Part shown: positions 18,101 to 25,322 of the stretch, one piece after another
How positions within the stretch are numbered: position 1 is the stretch's first letter
Layout of the letters: each line of letters opens with the position of its first letter
Origin: Chitinophaga sancti
GTDB taxonomy: Bacteria; Bacteroidota; Bacteroidia; Chitinophagales; Chitinophagaceae
Length of the DNA stretch: 64,000 bases
Assembly: GCF_034424315.1 (NCBI RefSeq)
Contig: NZ_CP139972.1
Location: 4,588,001 to 4,652,000 of the forward strand
Direction: 5' to 3'
Made by a program: the position numbers and the translations under genes
The notes under the pieces: generated by a model
What the model saw: the letters and a program-made list of their open reading frames with translations, nothing else
Told to the model about the DNA's origin: nothing
Database searches by the model: none

Positions 18101-18408
18101 ATGTAATCAAGCCATTACTTACACAGGATATAGTGGCCAGAACCAGCATTGCTGAGAACAAGTTCCTGTGGTTTGAAAACCTTGTGGGGATTGAATTCTT
18201 GTATAGTGTACCTGTGAAGGATGAAGTGCTGTTGCTTTATTGCAGGTACAAAGGTCAGCGTTCAAAAACCTATTTTCTATGTGGGCCGTTTTCCAAAGAT
18301 GCGACTAAACCGGTTCCTTTGCATCCAAGGATAGTACAGGAAATTGGGGATAAATACCCTGATAAAAAAGAAGTAACAGAGAAAGCTTTAGAGCTGTATA
18401 ATAAATAA
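15160..18408 (+). CDS. Large secreted protein: degenerate TraB/GumN domain, three repeated modules, helical repeat tail
   Basis: The start is the ATG at 15160, which gives a signal peptide (MKITHTLLLLFLTFSAKS); an alternative start at 15139 would disrupt it. The protein has 1082 aa. Residues 20 to about 280 are TraB/GumN-like: FWRITGPHTPHPSYLLGTTYSTG corresponds to the 'YLLGTIH' block, with Tyr41 in place of the metal-binding His. The second GxxH motif appears as DSVH, so the metalloprotease/Tiki-type site looks dead. Residues about 285-710 hold three copies of a 130-170-aa module, each ending in a motif like RFFNSV, RFFNSF or QFLSSF. Residues about 720-1082 are helical, HEAT-like. It is probably periplasmic or cell-surface. 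The role is unknown. Confidence 0.7.
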   Translation: MKITHTLLLLFLTFSAKSQQLFWRITGPHTPHPSYLLGTTYSTGPAAFNFNDSVLIALQQAQGFAMEVDYDSLFEGIRRAKYEGEEEEGNPIRAYLSKEEYDFADKLVYEKNHQHIEDFHSKHLAVIASRITGENLLPLVGDEYPQFWLSLQADKLGKTTYHLEKVKNQLDLLFPKTVTPGFKKEFLIKIGYLKTDGSAPDLHLESRDEEMAVNFAKHFETESVFAAVDSVHISGLVKQLRQQGYTVTAVNAPTTAIAKQEREKLDKMTWFTLNKKEEGFSVELPFYPKQVKSDGRTNERYYIGGDNSSGGIVAIQDIMDQRLSQDTIFKNNLANYTRKFKGVAIATTPITFKGHTGIAASAGAKEGIWALRMFIVNNRLFSFMYGGKDTSSRDRFFNSVMFYDYTPQVVYDTFAITKAGLSVVMPSNRFAYREATYTDTYKAVDNEHHISYYLNTYLPPAGGQNDDGRFELLYPPKSVIENCQKTDSINYLRNGLAAYTVKYKHADGLISRKDVIKRGSAVFTLISTYHPNSTDSSYAKRFFNSFQLAPFQKKASWQTFTDNDSSFTVKTPVKLRYNSMVNGWENLVPDKRMIYAAWDTATQSRYRISVMSFEKYEQKGPAYTSENFITPDSNQVVINTKSYKGIVPAWEVELQDKDHHTREYRKAFISGQTAYIIQAFLPEELAKSGDGQQFLSSFRLLKREGATLQDNKLAILIQDLKSKDEEVAEKANERFAYYHANADEIPIVLNGIRDTAISEAMKVDIFRALDEVPKNNVVHEAELLFSTLTDNDAKLKLLNLLSGLPVDSAIRVFIRLAAKTDITSEAFSNDLPFNDSLYYRYMPAIIDTAIQHPAFLNAFINFSWNDSIWLQPKYGLKKLVPVLIKKFYSEADKFYAGEIDDYFHSLSSTAYILAAPGMPDDVVRGFQRMVTDSFLQMQCTAILGLINQGITVDTAIIGKVLRNIKFGHELINNLERDHQIDVIKPLLTQDIVARTSIAENKFLWFENLVGIEFLYSVPVKDEVLLLYCRYKGQRSKTYFLCGPFSKDATKPVPLHPRIVQEIGDKYPDKKEVTEKALELYNK

Positions 18409-18433
18409 ATAAGAAAGAAACATCCAGTTGATA

Positions 18434-18469
18434 AAGAAGCCTGCAGGTGATAATGCCTGCAGGCTTCTT
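18434..18469 (+). terminator. Intrinsic terminator after the TraB-like gene
   Basis: AAGAAGCCTGCAGG pairs with CCTGCAGGCTTCTT (14 bp) around an 8-nt loop, followed by C and eight T residues. Confidence 0.85.
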
Positions 18470-18539
18470 CCTTTTTTTTCAGTCAGAAATAATATCTTTA
18501 ATTATCTATAACCATCAATTTCGCCAAAATCTGATCTAC

Positions 18540-20555
18540 ATGAGAAAATTGTTTTTACTACCCATTGTTCTGGCTTTTTTTGTTGCCTGCCAGAACCGGG
18601 TCAATGAAAAGCCCTTTATTGCTATTGAAGGGATTGACTCGACCATCAAGCCAGGAGATGATTTCTATAATTATGTAAATCTAAAATGGTACGATACTGC
18701 GCAGATACCACCCAGTCAATCCGGTGTAGGTGCGTATCGGTTTATGAACTATCAGCAACGATTGAAGTTGCAGGGGATACTTGATAGTGTATCAAAAAGT
18801 AGTAATCCTGCTGGAAGTCTGGAGCAAAAGATCGGAGATTTCTATGCATCAGGAATGGATACGAATACGATCAATCAGCGGGGTTTTGAGCCACTGAAAG
18901 CGGGTTTGTCAAAGATAAATGCGATTGGCAGTGTTTCGGAGATGCTTGTTTTTATAGCAGAACAAACCAAATTGTCCAACTCATCTCTGATTGAATTTCA
19001 GGTTTCAGCGGATCAGGATAATAGTAGTATGAATATAGGGCATCTTTACCAGACTGGTATTGGTATGCCTGATAGGGATTATTATTTTAAAACGGATACT
19101 GCAACCCTTGCTATACAACAGGCGTATAAAAAATGTATTACTGAGTTGTTTACATTGACTGGAACTGAGGCGGCTTTAGCGGAGAAAAATGCATTACTTG
19201 TTTATAATATTCAAAAGCAATTGGCGACGGCGCATAAGACGAATATTGAATTGCGGGATATCAAAAACAATTTCCATAAAATAGCGCTGACGGATTTAAA
19301 TAAGCAGCAACCTAATATAGGATGGGCGAGTTATTTTCAACACCTGGGTGCTTCTTTCGATTCACTGGATGTAGCACAGCCGGGGTATTATGAAAAACTG
19401 AATACCTTGCTCAAAACGGTTCCGCTGGAGGATTGGAAATTATACCTGAGCATAAATTACATTAGCAGTTATGCAGATTACCTGAGCAAACCTTTCGTAG
19501 ATGTAGCTTTTGCATACAACAAAGCCCTTACCGGGCAGGCGGTGCAAAAAACTCGTGGTGAGAGTATGTCTGGTGTGGTAGATACTTATCTTGGTATGGC
19601 ATTAGGGCAGTTATACACAAAGCTCTATTTTCCGGAGTCAGCGAAAACCCGTATGCTGGAATTGGTGAATAACCTGCAGAAAGCGTTTTCTAACCGCGTA
19701 GATCATCTTGACTGGATGAGCGATAGCACGAAGCAAAAAGCTAAAGAGAAATTATTTGCGATCACTAAAAAGATCGGGTATCCTGATAAGTGGAGGGATT
19801 ATAAAAATGTGAGCATCGTGAAGGGTAAGTATTTTGAGAATGTAGTATCTGCGGCGGCGAACAATTTCCAATACAATCTCGGCAAACTTGGAAAGCCGGT
19901 GGATAAAACAGAGTGGTTCACTACACCTTCCACTGTAACGGCTTATAACAATCCGTATGCAAATGAGATTGTATTCCCTGCCGGCATTTTACAGCCGCCA
20001 TATTTTGATAATAATGCAGATGATGCACTGAACTATGGTGGTATCGGTATGGTAATAGGACATGAGATGACGCATACATTTGATGACCAGGGCGCACAGT
20101 TTGATAAAAATGGTAATGTAAAAAGCTGGTGGACAGCGGAAGACTATGCAAAGTTCAAAGCTAAAACACAACAGGTGGTTGATCTTTACAGCCAGTTCAC
20201 CGTATTGGATAGCATGCATGTAAAAGGGGCACTTACAGTAGGGGAGAATACAGCGGATCTCAGCGGAATTGCTGTAGCGTATGATGCTTTTAAAATGACG
20301 AAGCAGGGGCAGGATACGACGAAGATTGGTGGCTTTACACCTGATCAGCGGTTCTTCTTTTCAATAGCCAGGATCTGGCGGGTAAAGATGAAGGATGAGT
20401 ATATGAGGTATTGGGTGAATAATGATCCGCATTCACCGCCTATGTGGAGAGTGAATGGGCCATTGATGAACATAGCAGCTTTTTATACGGCGTTTCATGT
20501 GCAGCCGGGGGATAAGATGTATTTGGAGGAAGGGAAGCGGATAAAGATCTGGTAA
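18540..20555 (+). CDS. pepO: M13 family metallopeptidase (PepO/neprilysin-like) lipoprotein
   Basis: The chosen start is the ATG at 18540, giving a lipoprotein signal peptide with lipobox VAC (Cys19). The open frame from 18447 would run through the upstream terminator. The 671-aa protein carries the zinc motif HEMTH (residues 508-512), the third zinc ligand motif ENTAD (569-573), the substrate-binding NNPYANEIVFPAG ('NAYY' equivalent) and a C-terminal W. The length matches PepO endopeptidases. It cleaves small peptides, probably at the periplasmic face or cell surface. TATCTTTA at 18493-18500 is a possible -7 box with a 40-nt leader. Confidence 0.93.
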   Translation: MRKLFLLPIVLAFFVACQNRVNEKPFIAIEGIDSTIKPGDDFYNYVNLKWYDTAQIPPSQSGVGAYRFMNYQQRLKLQGILDSVSKSSNPAGSLEQKIGDFYASGMDTNTINQRGFEPLKAGLSKINAIGSVSEMLVFIAEQTKLSNSSLIEFQVSADQDNSSMNIGHLYQTGIGMPDRDYYFKTDTATLAIQQAYKKCITELFTLTGTEAALAEKNALLVYNIQKQLATAHKTNIELRDIKNNFHKIALTDLNKQQPNIGWASYFQHLGASFDSLDVAQPGYYEKLNTLLKTVPLEDWKLYLSINYISSYADYLSKPFVDVAFAYNKALTGQAVQKTRGESMSGVVDTYLGMALGQLYTKLYFPESAKTRMLELVNNLQKAFSNRVDHLDWMSDSTKQKAKEKLFAITKKIGYPDKWRDYKNVSIVKGKYFENVVSAAANNFQYNLGKLGKPVDKTEWFTTPSTVTAYNNPYANEIVFPAGILQPPYFDNNADDALNYGGIGMVIGHEMTHTFDDQGAQFDKNGNVKSWWTAEDYAKFKAKTQQVVDLYSQFTVLDSMHVKGALTVGENTADLSGIAVAYDAFKMTKQGQDTTKIGGFTPDQRFFFSIARIWRVKMKDEYMRYWVNNDPHSPPMWRVNGPLMNIAAFYTAFHVQPGDKMYLEEGKRIKIW

Positions 20556-20601
20556 ATAGCCAGGATCACTTTTTCATACCTGGCAATTCATAGATCATAA
20601 A

Positions 20602-20636
20602 AAAAGCGCTTTTGCCATTACAGCAAAAGCGCTTTT
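20602..20636. terminator. Bidirectional terminator between M13 peptidase and chitinase genes
   Basis: AAAAGCGCTTTTGC pairs with GCAAAAGCGCTTTT (14 bp) around CATTACA, serving two convergent genes. Confidence 0.85.
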
Positions 20637-20654
20637 AGGTTTTGTCAATTACGA

Positions 20655-22832
20655 TTACATCCGTATCAGTTTCACACTTTCTTTACGCGTACCCACAGCG
20701 TTAGCAATCTTCACTATCCAGGTACCTACCGGCACCTTACTAATATCCACACTAATCATTTGCGCACCTTTTGCACCTGCTGTATACACCTTTCTCACCA
20801 CCGGTCCGTTTCCATCCACACTCCACAATTCCAGCACCAGCTGTTCACCAGCTTTCGCCCCTACTTTCACCTGCAAGGTGCCACCCGTAGCCGGGTTAGG
20901 ATACACTGCCACAGGCACCGCATCGTTCGTTGCTGCAGCTGTAGCCGCCAGCGCCGCTACTTTTGCACTGCTGCTACAAGCACCCAGTGGCTGCCACCAA
21001 TAATCTGCTGTACCCGGTGTAACATTATACAATCCATTTGCCAGTGATACATACAGGTTACCATTATAGACGACCTTATCACCTGCATTGTACACAGCAG
21101 GATAAGGCTGATAAGTAGCCACACCCGCGCAATTACCACCATTGTTGGAAGAACCTGACACTGTAATGCTCACAGCACTACTTGTAGTAGAGGCACCACC
21201 GTTATCCGTTGCTTTTGCGGTCAGGGAATAAGTTCCTGCAGCTACGCTTGTCCAGCTATAGGTATAAGGAGAAGAAGTAGCAGTACCCAATAAGGTAGCG
21301 CCGTTATAGAATTCAACTTTTGTAATAGAACCATCGGAATCCGCAGCTGTAGCAGTCATACTCACGGATGCAGGAGCTGTATAAGCAGCCCCACCTGCTG
21401 GTGAAGAAATGCTTACGGTAGGTGCCTTATTAGTACCTGTTGAAGAACCACAATCACTTACATAAGCCCATACCTGGCCATCACCTGTATGCGTATCGGG
21501 TTGTTCATTCTGTGTCCACCATTTAGCTGTATACAATTTATTGTTATACACCACCTGTGCACCACCCAGGTAAACACCTGCTGCCGTCCAGGTAGCTACA
21601 CCCGCGCAATTGCCGGTATTGCTGCCACCACCTACTACGATGGTCACTGTTGAACTGGTGGTTGTTGCACCTTTGTTATCAGTCGCTTTTGCAGTCAGGG
21701 AATAAGTACCTGCTGCTACGCCTGCCCAGCTATAAGTATAAGGAGTAGCCGTTGCTGTACCTAACAAGGTAGCGCCATTGTAGAATTCAACTTTTGCCAC
21801 ACTACCATCTGCATCTGCTGCGGTAGCTGTAATGGAGATAGTTGCACCTGCGGTAAATGTTGCATTGTTTGCCGGAGAAGAAATGCTCACGGTTGGTGAC
21901 TGGTTACCGCTACCTCCAGTTTTTACAACTACTTCATCATGAATAGCTGACAGCAGTGAATAAGTACCTGTTGCATCCTGGGTCAGTTCCCAGATCATGA
22001 TACCACTACCCTGGTCATAAGCCAGGTCTACTTTACTCTTCATGGTAGTAATACCATTATACCCCACACCATTATATGTATCTGCATAAGGGCTGGCACC
22101 TCTTGCGATCAGCGCAGCATAGCTTTCCCATGAAGGACGGCCATAGAAAGGCACACCTAATACACATTTGGATGCAGGCAGGCCTTTGCCTTTCCAGTAA
22201 GATATAGATTGAGAAGCATAGGTATAGGTAGAGTGATCATAATTATTATAATCATACGCCATCAGGTTCAGAAAATCTACCTGTGAAAATACGCTGCTCA
22301 GTACACCATCGCCACCTGTACCTACTACAGCGGCAGTGAGTAATTTACCCTGTGCATGCAAAGAAGTGGCAAGGGCTGTCATGAGGGATACATAGTTGTT
22401 CGCAGACGTTCCTGCATCCGGATACTCCCAGTCAATGTCCACGCCATCCAGGTTGTACTGGCTCACGAAGTTCATCATGTTCGTAACGAAGTTAGAACGG
22501 TAAGTACTGTTGCCCGCCAGTGATTCAAAACCACTGTCATCACCATTGTTCCAGCCGCCGACAGAGATGAGTACCTTTACATTATTGGCATGTGCCAGTG
22601 ATACAAGGCTCTGCAATTTAGAAGCACCATCAATGGCTTGTAATCCACCTGTAGCCGTAGGCAGGAGGAATGCATAGTTGATGTGAGTGAGTTTGCTGTA
22701 CTGAACAGCATTCACATCGCCTTGCCAGGAAGGCATGTAGCCGATTACTCTAAACTGTGCCTGGGATAAAAATGAGGCGATAAGTAACAGACAGGATAGT
22801 ATTCCTGCTCTTATCATTTGTTTTGTTTTCAT
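20655..22832 (-). CDS. GH18 chitinase with two Ig-like domains, two CBM5/12 modules and T9SS sorting domain
   Basis: This 725-aa protein has a signal peptide ending ASFLSQAQ (1-26). A GH18 catalytic domain (about 27-320) follows with DGVDIDWEYP, giving the DxxDxDxE motif with catalytic Glu136, and SVGGW as the second GH18 block. Next come two nearly identical Ig-like modules (PTVSISSPANNATF and PTVSISSPAGGAAY, about 340-430 and 500-585), each followed by a CBM5/12-type chitin-binding segment (CAGVATWTAAGVYLGG and CAGVATYQPYPAVYNAG). The C-terminal Por/T9SS sorting domain starts VAVYPNPATGGTLQV. It degrades chitin outside the cell. The paired Ig/CBM units arose by internal duplication that is still visible in the DNA (21160-21400 against 21640-21900). 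Confidence 0.95.
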   Translation of the reverse strand: MKTKQMIRAGILSCLLLIASFLSQAQFRVIGYMPSWQGDVNAVQYSKLTHINYAFLLPTATGGLQAIDGASKLQSLVSLAHANNVKVLISVGGWNNGDDSGFESLAGNSTYRSNFVTNMMNFVSQYNLDGVDIDWEYPDAGTSANNYVSLMTALATSLHAQGKLLTAAVVGTGGDGVLSSVFSQVDFLNLMAYDYNNYDHSTYTYASQSISYWKGKGLPASKCVLGVPFYGRPSWESYAALIARGASPYADTYNGVGYNGITTMKSKVDLAYDQGSGIMIWELTQDATGTYSLLSAIHDEVVVKTGGSGNQSPTVSISSPANNATFTAGATISITATAADADGSVAKVEFYNGATLLGTATATPYTYSWAGVAAGTYSLTAKATDNKGATTTSSTVTIVVGGGSNTGNCAGVATWTAAGVYLGGAQVVYNNKLYTAKWWTQNEQPDTHTGDGQVWAYVSDCGSSTGTNKAPTVSISSPAGGAAYTAPASVSMTATAADSDGSITKVEFYNGATLLGTATSSPYTYSWTSVAAGTYSLTAKATDNGGASTTSSAVSITVSGSSNNGGNCAGVATYQPYPAVYNAGDKVVYNGNLYVSLANGLYNVTPGTADYWWQPLGACSSSAKVAALAATAAATNDAVPVAVYPNPATGGTLQVKVGAKAGEQLVLELWSVDGNGPVVRKVYTAGAKGAQMISVDISKVPVGTWIVKIANAVGTRKESVKLIRM

Positions 22833-22911
22833 TCATTTGGTTTTTTAAGGAATGGTTATTAAGAGTTTGCTCAGTAGTCGTGCGGGAAGGGCAACAGTAC
22901 TATATTTGGGG

Positions 22912-22945
22912 TAAAAAAAATGCTTCCACCTAATGGCAGAAGCAT
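22912..22945 (-). terminator. Intrinsic terminator of the phosphatase-ACT gene
   Basis: On the minus strand, ATGCTTC pairs with GAAGCAT, extended by CC/GG around ATTA, followed by eight T residues. It lies 26 nt after the stop of the gene at 22971. Confidence 0.8.
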
Positions 22946-22970
22946 CTTATATAAAAGCAATTTTCTTTGA

Positions 22971-24242
22971 TTAATACAGGTATCTGAACTTTATCGTTCC
23001 TTCTATTTCTTTCAATCCTTTTAGTACCTGCTTGTCATATTCCGCAGTTACATCCGTGATCACATAACCGATCTGGTTGTTCGTCATCAGGAACTGGCTG
23101 ATGATATTAATACCTCTCTCTGCAAATACCTGGTTCACTTTCGCAATCATACCAGGTGCATTGCGATGAATACCAATCAGGCGATGTGCATTCTCCACTT
23201 CCGGCAATTGCAGGTATGGGAAATTACTGCTCTTGAAAGTATCTCCGTTGTTGATAAATTTCGCTACTCTTTTTGCGACAGACAATGGCTTCTTCAGGTT
23301 ATCAAATACAACGACACCGCGGATGGTGCAGGCATCATAATCGATCATGTCCTTACCATTGCCCAGGTAACCAATTACTTTCAGCTTAGGGGCCTGTTCC
23401 AGCAATGCGACATCCACTTTGGTGCCTGCTGCCAGTAAAAGAATACCTGCATCAGCAATTGCCTCCGGGGAGGTCTCTATGGCAAAACCATCTTTCTTCA
23501 GGAAGTGAACCGCCTCCTGATCTGCTTCACCCAGTACCACACAGGTAATCCTGTTCTTAGGATAGGAGAGCGCACTCGGTAAGTTATTCACATACAGGAA
23601 TTCATCAAAACTCGGTGTCACATGGTCTGCTTTCTCTGCAACTGCCTTTCTCTTAATATTCTCTGTAAATGCAAAGAACTTCTTGATCATGCCAAACTCC
23701 TTCAGCTGGAAGTCAGAATGCCCGTCGCCAATACCATAGATATCGCCGGCTAATTGCATGTCCTTCAGGAGTTTTACCTTACCACCTTCGTCAGAAAGGG
23801 GGTTGGTTTCGTCAAAACCGATGATTTTACCATCAGCATCGAACACAAAAGTATTAGCGTATATATTCTCTTTTTTGATATGATAAGGGAGCACTACCGG
23901 GGTGATGAACTCCTTGAAGCCACCGGATACGATCAATACATCGTCTGCATGGTGTTTGAAGAACTTTTTGTTCCTGGAGAAAGAGACGGAAACCTGTTTT
24001 TTCAGGTGTTTGATCAGCAATGCCAGATGCTCTCTGCTGGCTTCCAGGAGCTTTACCCTGCCGGAAAGGCTTTCCCTGAATGAGAGTTTCCCTTCCATGG
24101 CCAGGTTAGTCAGATCTTCAATCTTTTTGTAGATAGCCTCCCGATCCGGGTGGTCCTGTAATGAAATGCGCGCCAGCTCATCCAATGCTTCGACCTGCGT
24201 AAAAGTGCTGTCGAAATCGATAATATAATAGTTTTTATTCAC
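22971..24242 (-). CDS. SerB-like HAD phosphatase fused to a phosphoglycerate-dehydrogenase remnant with ACT domain
   Basis: The start is GTG at 24242: the first HAD motif (DFDST, Asp9/Asp11) begins at residue 9 and an in-frame stop lies two codons upstream. Residues 1 to about 205 are a HAD-IB phosphatase (DFDSTFT, VSGGF, GIGDGHSDFQ), as in phosphoserine phosphatase. Residues about 230-325 match the substrate-binding part of D-3-phosphoglycerate dehydrogenase (LKVIGYLGNGKDMIDYDACT then VVVFDN). The Rossmann/catalytic domain of about 190 aa that should follow is absent. The sequence passes straight to SSNFPYLQLPEVENAHRLIGIHRNAPG and an ACT domain ending IEGTIKFRYLY, as in E. coli SerA. It is thus probably a serine-responsive phosphatase, not a dehydrogenase. 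The role is inferred. Confidence 0.85.
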   Translation of the reverse strand: MNKNYYIIDFDSTFTQVEALDELARISLQDHPDREAIYKKIEDLTNLAMEGKLSFRESLSGRVKLLEASREHLALLIKHLKKQVSVSFSRNKKFFKHHADDVLIVSGGFKEFITPVVLPYHIKKENIYANTFVFDADGKIIGFDETNPLSDEGGKVKLLKDMQLAGDIYGIGDGHSDFQLKEFGMIKKFFAFTENIKRKAVAEKADHVTPSFDEFLYVNNLPSALSYPKNRITCVVLGEADQEAVHFLKKDGFAIETSPEAIADAGILLLAAGTKVDVALLEQAPKLKVIGYLGNGKDMIDYDACTIRGVVVFDNLKKPLSVAKRVAKFINNGDTFKSSNFPYLQLPEVENAHRLIGIHRNAPGMIAKVNQVFAERGINIISQFLMTNNQIGYVITDVTAEYDKQVLKGLKEIEGTIKFRYLY

Positions 24243-24258
24243 AGATCAATTGGTTTAA

Positions 24259-24283
24259 AAGCTACGCTCAGTGGGGGTAGCTT
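24259..24283 (-). promoter_or_regulatory. 7-bp inverted repeat upstream of the GTG start
   Basis: AAGCTAC (24259-24265) and GTAGCTT (24277-24283), perfect arms around 11 nt, 17 nt before the GTG start. It may be an operator or leader hairpin of the phosphatase-ACT gene. Confidence 0.35.
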
Positions 24284-24348
24284 CCCAAAACAGGCAATAA
24301 AACTACAAATGAAAGTGGAATTTTTTAAGGGAAATTATAAAAGGGCAC

Positions 24349-24389
24349 AAAAAAGCGGGCCTTCACTTTCGTTGAAAGCCCGCTTTTTT
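24349..24389. terminator. Terminator of the ArsR-SRPBCC operon
   Basis: AAAAAAGCGGGC pairs with GCCCGCTTTTTT, with an inner TTCA/TGAA stem. The A/T tails make it work on either strand; on the minus strand it follows the SRPBCC gene stop by about 15 nt. Confidence 0.8.
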
Positions 24390-24405
24390 AATTAAAAATA
24401 TTTGC

Positions 24406-24828
24406 TTAGGCTAAATACTCCTTCAGGGAGATGGTCATGAGGTGCGTCCAGCCACGGCTGAAGCTGTCTGCAGCGAAGTCCGGATGCCTGGGGAAACTAT
24501 CCAAACCTTCGTGCGTTAACTTTAATTTTGTCTTATCACCTTCGTCAAACAGTTCGAAAGTTACGGTGGAATAACCTTCATAATCCTTGTATTGCCAACT
24601 ATATTGTAATTTCTGCAGGGGTACTGCAATGGTTACTTCGCAGAGATGAATGTATTGTTCTCCTTTATGGCCCTGGCCGGGAAAACTAAATTTGAATCCG
24701 CGTTCTGCTTTAAAATCATCGAGGTTAAAATACCATTGTTTCATCTTCTCCTTGTCAGTAAGGGCCTGCCATACTTTTTCCACAGGCGCATTGAAAGTTT
24801 CTTCAATTACAATTACCTGGTTGCTCAT
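24406..24828 (-). CDS. SRPBCC/AHSA1-like protein
   Basis: This 140-aa protein has the START/AHSA1 fold pattern: it opens VIVIEETFNAPVEKVWQALTDKEKMKQWYF, with LKLTHEGLDSFP and SRGWTHLMTISLKEYL at the end. Proteins of this family bind hydrophobic ligands in a helix-grip cavity. The start codon overlaps the stop of the upstream ArsR gene by 4 bp (ATGA), so the two are translationally coupled. ArsR-AHSA1 pairs are common in Bacteroidota and Firmicutes and are thought to be auto-regulated stress modules. Confidence 0.87.
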   Translation of the reverse strand: MSNQVIVIEETFNAPVEKVWQALTDKEKMKQWYFNLDDFKAERGFKFSFPGQGHKGEQYIHLCEVTIAVPLQKLQYSWQYKDYEGYSTVTFELFDEGDKTKLKLTHEGLDSFPRHPDFAADSFSRGWTHLMTISLKEYLA

Positions 24829-25163
24829 TTCTTTTTGGATTTACGGGGTGATGAATTGTCTTCAAGAAAGTTTTTCAGTGCCTGTATTTTAGTTTTCCAG
24901 AATGATTCATACTGAGTGATCCATTCCTGTACTTCCTGTAATTTCTCCAGCCTGGCTGCGCAGTATCTTTCCCTGCCTTGTTGCCGGATCTCGATAAGAC
25001 CGCATTCTACCAGGATCTTTATGTGCAGGGAAATAGCTTGTCTGCTCACATCAAAATTCTCTGCAATGGCGTTGAGATGACGGGGTTCGTGGGCAATCAG
25101 GTGAATGATTTCCCGCCGGGTAGGGTCCGCTATCGCCTGGAATACATCTCTTCTGGCTTCCAT
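24825..25163 (-). CDS. ArsR family transcriptional regulator
   Basis: From the ATG at 25163 the protein has 112 aa and opens MEARRDVFQAIADPTRREIIHLIA, the standard ArsR start. The longer frame to 25199 would run through the promoter. The HTH is RHLNAIAENFDVSRQAISLHIKILVECGLI. No CxC metal-binding motif is present, so it is of the metal-independent type that pairs with AHSA1 proteins. Promoter and operator are visible directly upstream (25170-25216), which points to autoregulation. Confidence 0.9.
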   Translation of the reverse strand: MEARRDVFQAIADPTRREIIHLIAHEPRHLNAIAENFDVSRQAISLHIKILVECGLIEIRQQGRERYCAARLEKLQEVQEWITQYESFWKTKIQALKNFLEDNSSPRKSKKK

Positions 25164-25169
25164 AAATAA

Positions 25170-25216
25170 GCAAGCATTTGCTTGCAAATATATGCGCAAG
25201 GATTTACTTGCACAAA
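25170..25216 (-). promoter_or_regulatory. ArsR gene promoter with overlapping palindromic operator
   Basis: On the minus strand, TTTG (25213-25216), 20 bp, then TATATTTG (25185-25192) is a full Bacteroidota -33/-7 promoter. Directly downstream, overlapping the last base of the -7 box, is the palindrome GCAAGC-ATTT-GCTTGC (25170-25185). It covers the expected transcription start, as an autorepressor site would. Confidence 0.65.
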
Positions 25217-25242
25217 TTATTAAAAAGGGTTTGTATTAAAAA

Positions 25243-25279
25243 ATCCCCCGGCAGTTGTTGTAAGCAACTACCGGGGGAT
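25243..25279 (-). terminator. Terminator downstream of the beta-helix lipoprotein gene
   Basis: ATCCCCCGG pairs with CCGGGGGAT and AGTTG with CAACT inside, followed on the minus strand by a six-T tract. It ends the gene at 25323. Confidence 0.8.
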
Positions 25280-25322
25280 GCTGGAAGTGGCATGCGGCCG
25301 CCTTCATTAAAATGATATCTTA

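Noticed and set aside
22971..24242. Intact phosphoglycerate dehydrogenase
   Set aside because: The NAD-binding/catalytic domain between the substrate-binding part and the ACT domain is absent.
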